From: Roseimaritima sediminicola
Lineage (GTDB): Bacteria > Planctomycetota > Planctomycetia > Pirellulales > Pirellulaceae
NCBI RefSeq assembly: GCF_009618275.1
Contig: NZ_WIAD01000050.1
Location: 1-43,787, forward strand
DNA: 43,787 nucleotides
Direction of reading: 5' to 3'
The notes beneath the pieces were generated by a model, which ran no database searches, was not told the DNA's origin, and saw only the letters and a program-made list of their open reading frames with translations. The position numbers and the translations under genes are program-made. This document shows, one piece after another, positions 35,580-43,596 of the stretch. Each line of letters begins with the position of its first letter. Position 1 is the first letter of the stretch.

Positions 35580-36908
35580 ATGGCGATTCCTGAATGGGCC
35601 GTCGAACAAGTGAAACGTCAACTCCGCGACGTGGCGGCCCAGCTGAAGAACCCCGAAGCGGTCCAGCAGCTGCGGGATCGCGCCGGAGAATGGCTGCAGG
35701 AGCTGCCGCAGGCGGCCCGAGAGGCTTGGCAGCAGGCGCGAGACGGAGCCCAGGCGGGGCCCGGTCGCCGTCCCGGCTCCGCTCTGGGGACGGCCGTCGT
35801 CAATGCCAGCGGCGTGTTCTACGGCGGAGCGGTCAGCGCCACACCGGTTGCCGCGGCAGCCGTTGCCGCGGGGACGGACAACCTGGCTTCCTTTCGCACC
35901 GCTCGCCACAGCTCGCGCGATTGGTTCGAGCAGGAAGCGAGCCGCGTGGCCCGGCGCGTGGGCTGTGAACGCATGCTGGTGGCCAGCGGCGTCGAAGCGG
36001 CCGTGTGGGCCTTGGCGGAAGTCGCCAAGCGGCGCCGGGCGACGGTGCTGGTGCCACGATGTTGTGCCATCGCTCTGGCCGGCGGGATGAGTCTGCCGGA
36101 ATGGTTGGTCGCCGCCGGAGCGTCGGTGCGCGAGATCGGCTCCAACGACGGACTGGACGCCGAGCAGTGGAAGCGGGCCGACGCCGGCGAGCGCGATGTG
36201 TTGTTGGTGGCCGAAGATCCGGCTCGTCTGGGCCTGGTCGGCTCGCAGGTCCAGTGCACGCTGGTCAGCCTGATTCGCGGCGCCAGCGTCGAACCGCTCG
36301 GCGGCGACGTTTCGCCCGCTCCGCCCACCTTCGCCCAATTGCTCGACGGCGCGACCGACATGGTCATCACCTCCGGCGGCGGCCTGCTGGGTGGGCCCGA
36401 GTGCGGTTTGATCATGGGCCGGCGGCCGGTGCTCGACGAGATCGCTGCGACGGAGCTGTGGTCGATCATTCAAGCCGATGCGGCCACGCAAACGATGTTG
36501 TTGGTGGCGGCCCAGCGGGCTGCGGGGAAAGCCACCGAGCGGGCGACGCCGGTCGCGGAGCTGCTGGAGACGTCGATCGACAACCTGCGACACCGCGCGG
36601 AAAACCTCTGCACCCGGTTGGCCGCCGCCGACGAATCCGACGGCGGCGTGATCCGCCGCTGCCTGGTCACCGACCGGCCCGCCCGCCTAGTCGCCGGAGC
36701 CCCCTACGAGGTCAGTTCGCGGCAGCTGCGCTTGCAGCACGTCACGCTCTCGCCGCAGAGCTGGGCGGCGCAGCTGCTGGATCAAACGCCAGCGATCTTG
36801 GCCGATGTCGACGACGATGCCCTCGTGCTGGACCTCCGCTGGGTCGACGCCGCCCAAGACGCCGCCCTGGCCAGCGCGTTGGTGGGAGGATTGCAAATTG
36901 CAAATTGA
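35580..36908 (+). CDS. SelA-like (L-seryl-tRNA(Sec) selenium transferase superfamily) protein lacking the PLP lysine
   Basis: A 442-residue protein aligned by eye to SelA-type fold-type I enzymes. VVNASGVFYGG corresponds to the INATGxVLHTNLGR region, LAGGMSLPEWLVAAGASVREIG to the GGSFRIPDVMxxAGAxLxEVG region, and PPTFAQLLDGATDMVITSGG to the segment before the PLP lysine. SelA has SGDKLLGGPQ there. This protein has S265-G-G-G268-L-L-G-G-P, so Lys (and the Asp before it) is replaced by Gly. It therefore probably does not form the usual PLP aldimine. The N-terminal 70 residues are helical and Gln/Ala/Arg-rich. The function is unknown. No selB, selD or tRNA-Sec is present. The stop TGA lies in a GCAAATT heptamer array. 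Confidence 0.82.
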   Translation: MAIPEWAVEQVKRQLRDVAAQLKNPEAVQQLRDRAGEWLQELPQAAREAWQQARDGAQAGPGRRPGSALGTAVVNASGVFYGGAVSATPVAAAAVAAGTDNLASFRTARHSSRDWFEQEASRVARRVGCERMLVASGVEAAVWALAEVAKRRRATVLVPRCCAIALAGGMSLPEWLVAAGASVREIGSNDGLDAEQWKRADAGERDVLLVAEDPARLGLVGSQVQCTLVSLIRGASVEPLGGDVSPAPPTFAQLLDGATDMVITSGGGLLGGPECGLIMGRRPVLDEIAATELWSIIQADAATQTMLLVAAQRAAGKATERATPVAELLETSIDNLRHRAENLCTRLAAADESDGGVIRRCLVTDRPARLVAGAPYEVSSRQLRLQHVTLSPQSWAAQLLDQTPAILADVDDDALVLDLRWVDAAQDAALASALVGGLQIAN

Positions 36909-36936
36909 ACATTGCAAATTTGCTGACTCCGGCGGA
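36890..36936. repeat. left arm of an inverted composite (GCAAATT heptamers)
   Basis: This arm is reverse complementary to 37235-37281 at 46 of 47 positions. Its outer part is a period-7 array (GCAAATT, GCAAATT, GAACATT, GCAAATT). The TGA stop of the SelA-like gene (36906-36908) falls within it. Inner part: TGCTGACTCCGGCGGA. Confidence 0.92.
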
Positions 36937-36954
36937 TTCTATGTACGAACAAAG

Positions 36955-37035
36955 TCGTTTACTCCCCTCTCCCCCGAAGCCTGGTGAGCCTAAGCGAGTC
37001 AGGCTTCGGGGGAGAGGGGTTGGGGGTGAGGGGGA
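36955..37035 (-). repeat. REP-like palindrome, inverted orientation
   Basis: The arms 36964-36983 and 37000-37019 pair perfectly over 20 bp. The flanks TTTACTCCCC on the left and TTGGGGGTGAGGGGG on the right are those of the family read backwards. With the forward copy at 37123 it makes a head-to-head pair inside the composite. Confidence 0.9.
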
Positions 37036-37122
37036 ATGCAGAGCAGCAGCACCATTGCCGTATCTCGAGGCGGTGCACGACCCTGGGGATCGTACGCCAA
37101 GAGCCATTGCGTTGCACCCGAG

Positions 37123-37198
37123 CCCCCTCACCCCCGGCCCCTCTCCCACCACTGCTTCACTCGCTGACGCTCGCGGCGCAGCGGGGGAGAGGGGAGAA
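37123..37198 (+). repeat. REP-like palindrome, forward orientation
   Basis: The stem is formed by CCCCTCTCCC (37138-37147) with GGGAGAGGGG (37185-37194), with the TCACTCGCTGACGCTCGCGG loop of the 18755 subtype. The left arm has CACCACTG where others have CCCGCAGC, so the inner stem is weaker. Confidence 0.85.
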
Positions 37199-37234
37199 AA
37201 CGTTGCATTCTATCGCTCCGAGCCATACATAGAT

Positions 37235-37288
37235 TCCGCCGGAGTCAGCAAATTTGCAATGTTCAATTTGCAATTTGCAGTTTGCAAT
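37235..37288. repeat. right arm of the inverted composite (AATTTGC heptamers)
   Basis: It pairs with 36890-36936 and contains one further heptamer (AGTTTGC). It ends 17 nt before the stop codon of the DUF1499-like gene, which reads in from the right. No gene lies in the 397 bp between the two stop codons. Confidence 0.92.
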
Positions 37289-37305
37289 CTCCCCTCTCCT
37301 CTTCC

Positions 37306-37776
37306 TCACATTCGTTCCCGAACGCCTCGAACCAGGTCTCGGATGTTCCGGGGGTTTTGGCCCAGGTCGCCCTTGCCCACGCGCGATTGACTGTGGACCG
37401 TCAGGGTGGTCTCGCCTGAATCGGGCTCACGGCGAATCGTCACGTGGATGTCGTCGGTGAAGCGGAAGATGCGGGTGCGCCGCGTCAGGTGGATGCGGAT
37501 CCCGCCCTCGGTGTCCTCCTGCTGCTCGACCTTCCATCGCGGCCGCTGCTCGGCCCACTCGCGGACCGCTTCGGCGACCTGCTCTGCCAGCCGGTCCACC
37601 CTCAGCGGCCGCTGGTCGGGATGTTCGGCCGCCGGGTCGGTCGCGGCGGTGTTGGTGGTGAAGTCGCGGCGCCAGTCGTCGACCAACCAGGCCATCCAGA
37701 CCAGCGTAACCGAGGCCATGGCCAGTATCCCGCAGCCGCGAGGACGTTTAATCTGCAGGTGTGTTTTGCTTGTCAT
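37306..37776 (-). CDS. DUF1499-like membrane-anchored protein
   Basis: A 156-residue protein with one N-terminal membrane segment (GILAMASVTLVWMAWLV). The C-terminal part, TRIFRFTDDIHVTIRRE then VHSQSRVGKGDLGQNPRNIRD, matches the hallmark of the DUF1499 family (TxxFxFxDDVxVxV, then RSxSRxGxSDLGxNxxRI). The function of the family is not established. ATG 37776 gives the membrane anchor at the N-terminus; the longer open frame antisense to rarA is not real. It is divergent from rarA with only 25 nt between start codons. Confidence 0.85.
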   Translation of the reverse strand: MTSKTHLQIKRPRGCGILAMASVTLVWMAWLVDDWRRDFTTNTAATDPAAEHPDQRPLRVDRLAEQVAEAVREWAEQRPRWKVEQQEDTEGGIRIHLTRRTRIFRFTDDIHVTIRREPDSGETTLTVHSQSRVGKGDLGQNPRNIRDLVRGVRERM

Positions 37777-37801
37777 CTTGATCGTCGATGCGGGGAGTCT
37801 C

Positions 37802-39148
37802 ATGAACCTGTTTGCCCAGTCCGAAGCCGAGAACCTGAACGAGGCAAAGCCGTTGGCCGCTCGGATGCGCCCGCAGCGGCTACGCGACCTGGTCGGCCAA
37901 CAGCATATCCTCGGGCCCGGGAAACTATTGCGGCGGATGATCGATGCGGGACGATTGGGTTCGATCATCCTGTACGGTCCGCCGGGAACCGGCAAAACCA
38001 CGGTCGCTCATCTGTTGGCCCGCGAAACCGAAGGCGCCTTCCGCCAGCTTAGCGCCGTGGCCAGCGGGGTCAAGGAAGTTCGCGAAGTGATGCAGTGGGC
38101 GCGGGACTGCGTGGCCGCCGGCGACGGCCGACCGATCCTGTTCATCGACGAGATCCACCGCTTTTCCAAATCCCAGCAGGATGTGCTGTTGCCGGACGTC
38201 GAAGACGGCGTCGTCAATCTGGTTGGGGCGACGACCAGCAACCCGTACTTTTCGGTCAACGCCGCGCTGCTGAGCCGCAGTCAGCTGTTTCAGTTGGAAG
38301 CGTTGTCGGCGGAAGAAATCGCCACGCTGCTGCGGCGAGCGATCGAAACGCCCGGGCGGGGACTGGGCGATTGGAAGATCCAGGCCGATCCGCAGGCCAT
38401 CGAATTTCTGGCGACCATCTGCGAGGGCGATGCCCGGCGGGCGCTGACCGCCCTGGAGATCGCCGTGCTCAGCTCCACCGAAACGGGCTCCGCCACCGAA
38501 ACGGGCTCCGCCCAGAGCGGTGCGGTGCATCTGACCGAAGCGTTGGTGCGGGAATCGGTCCAGCAGAAGCAGGTCGGTTACGACGGCAGCGGTGACGACC
38601 ACTACGACTTGGCCAGCGCCCTGATCAAGAGCATCCGCGGCAGCGATGTCGACGCCGCCCTGTACTGGTTGGCCCGGATGCTCGAAGGCGGCGAGGACAT
38701 CCGTTTTATCTGTCGCCGGTTGGTGATTTTGGCCAGCGAAGATATCGGCAACGCGGACCCGCACGCCCTGTCGCTGGCCGTGGCGGCGATGCAGGCCTGC
38801 GAGTTCGTCGGCTTGCCCGAGTGCCAACTGACGCTCAGCCAGTGCGTGGCGTACCTGGCCTGTGCGCCCAAGAGCAACGCGGCCACCACGGCCATCTCCG
38901 CCGCTCGCCGCGATGTGCGCGAAGGCCAGACCGTGCCCGTTCCCAAACACCTTCGCGATGCCCATTACGGCGGAGCCAAGCAGATGGGCCACGGCGAAGG
39001 CTACCGCTCGGCGCACAACGCTCCCGATGGCATCGCCGCCCAGGATTATCTGGGCGTCGACCGCGTGTACTACGAACCCACCGATCGCGGCTTCGAAGCC
39101 GAGCTGCAGGCGCGGCTGGAAACGATCCGCCAGCGGTTGAAGTCGTAG
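37802..39148 (+). CDS. rarA: replication-associated recombination protein A (AAA+ ATPase)
   Basis: A 448-residue AAA+ ATPase of the RarA/MgsA/WRNIP1 family acting at stalled replication forks. LAARMRPQRLRDLVGQQHIL is the family N-terminus. Walker A is GPPGTGKTT and Walker B is LFIDEIHRFSKSQQD. GATTSNPYFSVNAALLSR is sensor 1 with the arginine finger. A C-terminal tetramerisation domain follows (ARMLEGGEDIRFICRRLVI and VAYLACAPKSNA). GGGGAG lies 5 nt before ATG 37802. An 18-bp unit is duplicated in tandem (38477-38512), giving TETGSATETGSA in a surface loop. The length is as usual for the family. Confidence 0.95.
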   Translation: MNLFAQSEAENLNEAKPLAARMRPQRLRDLVGQQHILGPGKLLRRMIDAGRLGSIILYGPPGTGKTTVAHLLARETEGAFRQLSAVASGVKEVREVMQWARDCVAAGDGRPILFIDEIHRFSKSQQDVLLPDVEDGVVNLVGATTSNPYFSVNAALLSRSQLFQLEALSAEEIATLLRRAIETPGRGLGDWKIQADPQAIEFLATICEGDARRALTALEIAVLSSTETGSATETGSAQSGAVHLTEALVRESVQQKQVGYDGSGDDHYDLASALIKSIRGSDVDAALYWLARMLEGGEDIRFICRRLVILASEDIGNADPHALSLAVAAMQACEFVGLPECQLTLSQCVAYLACAPKSNAATTAISAARRDVREGQTVPVPKHLRDAHYGGAKQMGHGEGYRSAHNAPDGIAAQDYLGVDRVYYEPTDRGFEAELQARLETIRQRLKS

Positions 39149-39170
39149 CCCTGCCAGGTGGCTTGCCGCG

Positions 39171-39214
39171 CCTGTCGATTTCGTCGAAAACGCACGGCTC
39201 ACTAAATCGACAGG
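39171..39214. terminator. possible hairpin terminator or small inverted repeat after rarA
   Basis: CCTGTCGATTT (39171-39181) pairs perfectly with AAATCGACAGG (39204-39214) across a 22-nt loop, beginning 23 nt after the rarA stop. There is no T run, so it could be a Rho-dependent or mRNA 3'-end structure, or simply another intergenic inverted repeat. Confidence 0.45.
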
Positions 39215-39291
39215 CCATTGCCGCGCCGGTACGCTTACCTTGAGTACCTTGCCGTAAGCCTTCGATAACCTGTTTCCTCTAGAACAACTTG

Positions 39292-40710
39292 ATGCACATG
39301 AGTTTGCCACCAAACGCGGATCTCCCGACCCTGCGAAACCACTTGGCCCAGTATTCCCAGTCGCACCTGGTTCAGTTCTGGGAGCAATTGTCGGCGCAGG
39401 AGCAGGATCGCTTGCGGAAGCAATTGGCCGAGATCGACTTCGAGCAATTGGCTCAGTTGGTCGCCGGCAAGGACGACGAAGTGGACTTTGCGGCGCTGGC
39501 GGCGCGCAGCACGCCGCCGCCATCGGTCGACGCCCGGGGCGAGGGAGCCGACTGGACGGTCGAGCAGGCGTTGGCGAAAGGCCGCGAGGCGCTCTCGCAA
39601 GGGCAGGTCGCCGCGGTCATCGTCGCCGGCGGACAGGGGACGCGGCTGGGCTTTGACAAACCCAAGGGCATGTTCCCGATCGGCCCACTGTCGGAGCGGA
39701 CCTTGTTCCAGATCTTTGCCGACCGTCTGTTGGCCATCGGCGACGCGTTCGGCGTATCGATTCCACTGTACTTGATGACCAGTCCGGCAACGCACGACGA
39801 GACCGTGGCGTATTGGGAAGAGAACCAGTGGCTGGGGATGTCGCCCGATGACGTGCGTGTCTTTTGCCAAGGGACGATGCCGGCGGTCGATGCTCGTTCG
39901 GGCCGCGTGCTGTTGGCCGATAAGGACCAGATCGCGCTCAGTCCCGATGGTCACGGCGGCACCGTCGCGGCGCTAAAAAAATCCGGCTGCCTGGCCGATG
40001 CGCAGCGCCGTGGCGTGCGGTACCTGTCCTACGGTCAAGTCGACAACCCGCTGGTCTACCTGTGCGATCCCGGCTTGATCGGCCATCACATCGCCGCCGA
40101 CAGCGAGATGACCACGCAGGTGGTCCGCAAGCGTTATCCGACCGAGAAGGTCGGCAACGTCGTCCTGGCCGACGGCAAGGTTCAGATCATCGAGTACAGC
40201 GACTTGCCCGAGGAAGCCGCTCATCAAAAGGACGACGACGGCCAGTTGAAACTGTGGGCCGGCAGTATCGCGGTGCACGTCTGCGACGTCGACTTCTTCC
40301 AGCGGATGAGCGACCAGGCCGACGCCCTGCCCTTCCACCGCGCCAACAAAAAGGTGCCCTACATCGACGAGCACGGCGATCAGGTCTCGCCCGAGCAGCC
40401 CAACGCGATCAAGTTCGAGCGGTTTATTTTCGACCTGTTGCCGGCGGCCAAGAACGCGTTCGTGGTCGAAGGCTTGCCCGAGGATGTGTTTGCGCCGGTC
40501 AAGAACGCCGACGGAGCCCCGGCCGACACGCCCGAGCTGGCTCGGCAGGCCATGGTCGAACAGGCTCGCCGCCAATTAGAGGAGGCGGGCATCGAAGTGG
40601 CCGAGGGCGTGCAGGTGGAGATCAACCCCCGCTTTGCCCTCGACGCCGAGGCGCTGCGCAGCAAGCTGGCCGGAACGAAGCGGATCGAGCGGGACACGTA
40701 CTTCCAGTAA
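39292..40710 (+). CDS. UDPGP-family nucleotidyltransferase (UDP-N-acetylhexosamine / UDP-glucose pyrophosphorylase type)
   Basis: A 472-residue cytoplasmic enzyme. The nucleotide-binding loop VIVAGGQGTRLGFDKPKGMFPIG is that of the UDPGP family. SPDGHGGTVAALKKSG, YGQVDNPLVYLCDPGLIG, and a C-terminal NAIKFERFIFDLLPAAKN match the eukaryotic-type UAP1/UDP-GlcNAc pyrophosphorylase branch better than bacterial GalU. It likely makes UDP-GlcNAc or another UDP-sugar from UTP and the sugar 1-phosphate. ATG 39292 and ATG 39298 (two codons later) cannot be told apart; no Shine-Dalgarno site is seen. It lies 143 nt after rarA. Confidence 0.9.
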   Translation: MHMSLPPNADLPTLRNHLAQYSQSHLVQFWEQLSAQEQDRLRKQLAEIDFEQLAQLVAGKDDEVDFAALAARSTPPPSVDARGEGADWTVEQALAKGREALSQGQVAAVIVAGGQGTRLGFDKPKGMFPIGPLSERTLFQIFADRLLAIGDAFGVSIPLYLMTSPATHDETVAYWEENQWLGMSPDDVRVFCQGTMPAVDARSGRVLLADKDQIALSPDGHGGTVAALKKSGCLADAQRRGVRYLSYGQVDNPLVYLCDPGLIGHHIAADSEMTTQVVRKRYPTEKVGNVVLADGKVQIIEYSDLPEEAAHQKDDDGQLKLWAGSIAVHVCDVDFFQRMSDQADALPFHRANKKVPYIDEHGDQVSPEQPNAIKFERFIFDLLPAAKNAFVVEGLPEDVFAPVKNADGAPADTPELARQAMVEQARRQLEEAGIEVAEGVQVEINPRFALDAEALRSKLAGTKRIERDTYFQ

Positions 40711-40779
40711 CGCACGGCGCCTTTCCGTAAACGTTGGGCGGTCCACAGCGGTCGCGCTTGTGAAACCCGCCATCCGCGG

Positions 40780-41240
40780 TTCGGGCGCTAGCCCACGGTT
40801 CGATCAGCCGCAGGGCGCTAGCCCACGGTTCGATCCACGCAACACATCACGGCAGGCGCCAGACCACAGAACCGTACGCTAGCGCGTCGCGGCTGATAGA
40901 CGCATCAGCCGCAGGGCGCTAACCCACGGTTACGCCAGTTGCGAAGCAACGACCGTCGATAGCCTGGGATGCTAATCCCAGGTCGGCTACACCCCACCCC
41001 ACGGATAGTCGCGAAGCGACGACCTTTGGCTTGCGCGACACAATTCCTCGATGGACGCTCTAAGGCACGAGCACAAACGACTGCCGTCGCTCCGCGACTC
41101 CCGACGTATCTTGGGGGGCTCCTACCTCGGATTGCCATCCGAGGCTATCAACTGCCATCGCTTCGCGATTCAGCGCGTTGCGGCAGGCTCCAGAGCACAG
41201 AACCGGACGCTAGCGCGCCAGCGGCTGATAGACGCATCCG
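40780..41240. repeat. large mosaic of intergenic repeat modules
   Basis: Between 40711 and 41367 no gene is seen. The stretch holds three or more copies of GGGCGCTAGCCCACGGTT (about 40787-40935), module B inverted (40931-40986), and a long block 40989-41233 that is the reverse complement of 43597-43787 with an extra segment of about 55 nt (about 41061-41117). Hairpins such as CCTCGGAT GGCA ATCCGAGG recur in it. Together with the copy after 43592 it forms inverted repeats around dapL and the following gene. Confidence 0.8.
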
Positions 41241-41367
41241 CGGTTCGGGCCGCGGTTGCCGAAGCAACCTGGTTTGGTAGGCTGGCGGCTCGTTTACCGG
41301 TTCCCAGCCGTTTCAGACTGTTCGCCCGCCGCGGCAGTCCCCCCCTCGTTAAGCTTCCACTGAAACC

Positions 41368-42630
41368 ATGTCCACGACGCAGCAGAGCACGACCGACGCC
41401 GCCGATCCTTATTTCCAACAGTTGTTCGCCGACCGCATCGGAGGTGCCGAGTACGGCAAGGGCACGGCGATCTACAAGTTCGAAAAGATCAAACGCGCCA
41501 AACGCAAGGCGTTGGCTGATCATCCCGACCGCCAACTGCTGGACTTTGGCATCGGCGAAAACGATTCGATGGCCGCCCCGCAGGTTCGCCAGACCATGGC
41601 GGCGGAGATCGACAAGCCCGAGAACCGCGGTTATGCCGACAACGGGGTGGCCGAATTCAAGGCCGCCGCAGCCCGCTTCATGCAGCGCCAGTTCGGCGTG
41701 ACACTCGATGCCGACACCCAGGTGAATCACTGCATCGGCAGCAAACCGGCTTATGCGATGTTGCCGGCCTGCTTTATCAATCCCGGCGACGTGACCTTGA
41801 TGACCGTTCCCGGGTACCCGGTGGCCGGCACGCATACGCAGTACTACGGCGGCGAAGTCTTCAAGTTGCCGCTGTTGGCCGAGAACGATTTTCTGCCCGA
41901 CTTGGACCGCGTACCCGAAGACGTGTTTCGCCGCACCAAGATGTTGGTGTTGAACTATCCCAACAGCCCCACCGGACGGACCGCTCCGGCGGAATTCTTC
42001 GAACGCGTTGTGGCCTTGGCCAAAGAGAAGCAGTTCATCGTTGTGCACGATGCGGCCCACATCATGCTGACCTTTGACGGTCCGCCGCGCAGCTTCCTGC
42101 AGACGCCCGGCGCCCTGGACGTGGGCGTCGAAGTGCATTCGATGAGCAAGGGCTATGACATGATCGGCTGGCGGATGGGCTGGGTGTGCGGTCACGAGCG
42201 GATCGTGCAGGCCTTTGCCGACGTCAAGGACAACAGCGACAGCGGCCAATTCATCGCCACCCAAAAAGCGGCCGCGGCGGCCCTCGACGACGACTCGATT
42301 CCCACCGCGGTGGCCAGCAAGTACCGTCGCCGGCTGGAAAAGTTGGTCGCCGTTTTGAAGGATTGCGGATTCCAGTGCGAGATGCCCGGCGGCACGTACT
42401 TCCTGTACACGGCCGCTCCCAAGGGCACCGAAGACGGCGTCTCGTTCGACGCCGCCGAGGATGCCACGCGTCACCTGATCGAACAGCACGGTATCGTGAC
42501 CGTGCCCTGGGACGACGCCGGAGCGTACCTCCGCTTCAGCGTCACCTACGAGGCCGCCGACGAAGCGGCCGAAGATGCCTTGATGCAGGAAACGCGCCAG
42601 CGACTTTCGGCCGCCAAGTTGAAGTTTTGA
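41368..42630 (+). CDS. dapL: LL-diaminopimelate aminotransferase
   Basis: A 420-residue fold-type I PLP aminotransferase that converts tetrahydrodipicolinate directly to LL-diaminopimelate in lysine and peptidoglycan precursor synthesis. DapL features: the N-terminal segment YGKGTAIYKFEKIKRAKR, LLDFGIGENDSMAAP, NRGYADNGVAEFKAAAARFM, LNYPNSPTGRTAPAEFF, and the PLP lysine in HSMSKGYDMIGWRMGWVCG. The length fits the 400-430 of the family. ATG 41368 is the only good start. The last codons (KLKF, stop) form the first units of a GAAGTTTT octamer satellite, so the stop codon belongs to the repeat. The upstream gap is a repeat mosaic. Confidence 0.93.
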   Translation: MSTTQQSTTDAADPYFQQLFADRIGGAEYGKGTAIYKFEKIKRAKRKALADHPDRQLLDFGIGENDSMAAPQVRQTMAAEIDKPENRGYADNGVAEFKAAAARFMQRQFGVTLDADTQVNHCIGSKPAYAMLPACFINPGDVTLMTVPGYPVAGTHTQYYGGEVFKLPLLAENDFLPDLDRVPEDVFRRTKMLVLNYPNSPTGRTAPAEFFERVVALAKEKQFIVVHDAAHIMLTFDGPPRSFLQTPGALDVGVEVHSMSKGYDMIGWRMGWVCGHERIVQAFADVKDNSDSGQFIATQKAAAAALDDDSIPTAVASKYRRRLEKLVAVLKDCGFQCEMPGGTYFLYTAAPKGTEDGVSFDAAEDATRHLIEQHGIVTVPWDDAGAYLRFSVTYEAADEAAEDALMQETRQRLSAAKLKF

Positions 42631-42699
42631 AGTTTTGAAGTTTTGAAGTTTTGAAGTTTTGAAGTTTTGAAGTTTTGAAGTTTTGAAGTTTTGAAGTTT
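42621..42699 (+). repeat. octamer satellite GAAGTTTT, nine perfect copies
   Basis: Nine uninterrupted copies (42621-42692) and a partial tenth start within the last codons of dapL. TGA occurs once per unit, and with a period of 8 it falls in all three plus frames within 24 nt. The minus strand is free of stop codons. It is followed by AACTGAGCCGC (42706-42716), which resembles the TGAGCCG box at 10067. Confidence 0.97.
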
Positions 42700-42851
42700 G
42701 CGGCGAACTGAGCCGCTTGTTGGGCTCCGGGCCAGTGGGGTGTGGGGCGCGGTCACGGTGCGCAGGCGAACGAGGGGACAGTGCGGCCCAGGCGGTGACT
42801 AAACTGTTCGGAGCATGATTGTGTGTTCCCTACCCTGTTTTGGAGTTTTCC

Positions 42852-43592
42852 ATGCGACGCTTCGTGCTGTGGACTTTGATTTCCTGCTGCGTGCTGAGTA
42901 CCGCCAGTGCTGACGACGACCGTGTACCGGCCGAGCCGTCGACCGAGACCGACTCGGCCGTGTTCGCTCCTTATGAAGCGGCGGCGGTCAAACGCTGGGA
43001 AACCACGATTGCTGCCCTGGAGCGGTTGGATGTGGAGCAGTCGCATCCCGAGGAGGCCATCCTGTTTGTGGGCAGCAGCAGCATTCGCTTGTGGGAAACG
43101 CTGGCCCAGGACATGCACCCCTACCCCACGATTCGTCGCGGTTACGGCGGCGCCAAATTCTCGGACCTCGCCGTATTCGCCGAGCGACTGATTCAGCCGC
43201 ATCGTTACGGTGCGCTGGTCCTGTTCGTGGCCAATGACGTTTCGGGTGGCGACGACGATCGCACGCCTGAAGAGGTGACCGAATTGCTCGAGTACGTGAT
43301 CGGGGTCTCGCGCCGGCACCAGCCCGAGGCCCCGGTGTTTGTGCTGGAGATCACGCCTACCGAGCGGCGCTGGGATGTGTGGCCGCAGATCCGCGACGTC
43401 AACTCGGCGATGCGCCAGTTGTGCTTGACCACGCCCCACACGTACTTTGTCCCCACGGCCGATTATTTCCTGGACCCGCAGAAGCAGCCGCGACCGGAAT
43501 TGTTTCGCGAAGATAAATTGCATCTGACCCACGACGGGTACAAAGTTTGGACGAAACTGTTGAAGCGTCGGTTCGAGGAAGTGTTGCAGTAG
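42852..43592 (+). CDS. secreted SGNH/GDSL hydrolase
   Basis: A 246-residue protein with a signal peptide (MRRFVLWTLISCCVLSTASA). The SGNH blocks are visible: block I as LFVGSSSIRLWETL (Ser nucleophile), block II glycine in IRRGYGGAKFSDL, block III as FVANDVSGGDD (Asn), and block V as DKLHLTHDGY (Asp and His). This build is known for small esterases or acetylhydrolases acting on polysaccharides or lipids. ATG 42852 gives the signal peptide directly; the longer open frame adds 11 unconserved residues. Upstream is the dapL satellite, downstream a repeat mosaic. Confidence 0.92.
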   Translation: MRRFVLWTLISCCVLSTASADDDRVPAEPSTETDSAVFAPYEAAAVKRWETTIAALERLDVEQSHPEEAILFVGSSSIRLWETLAQDMHPYPTIRRGYGGAKFSDLAVFAERLIQPHRYGALVLFVANDVSGGDDDRTPEEVTELLEYVIGVSRRHQPEAPVFVLEITPTERRWDVWPQIRDVNSAMRQLCLTTPHTYFVPTADYFLDPQKQPRPELFREDKLHLTHDGYKVWTKLLKRRFEEVLQ

Positions 43593-43596
43593 GCCG

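Noticed and set aside
37406-37801. 132-residue N-terminal extension of RarA
   Set aside because: It is antisense to the DUF1499-like gene. The RarA family starts at the ATG at 37802, which has a GGGGAG site.
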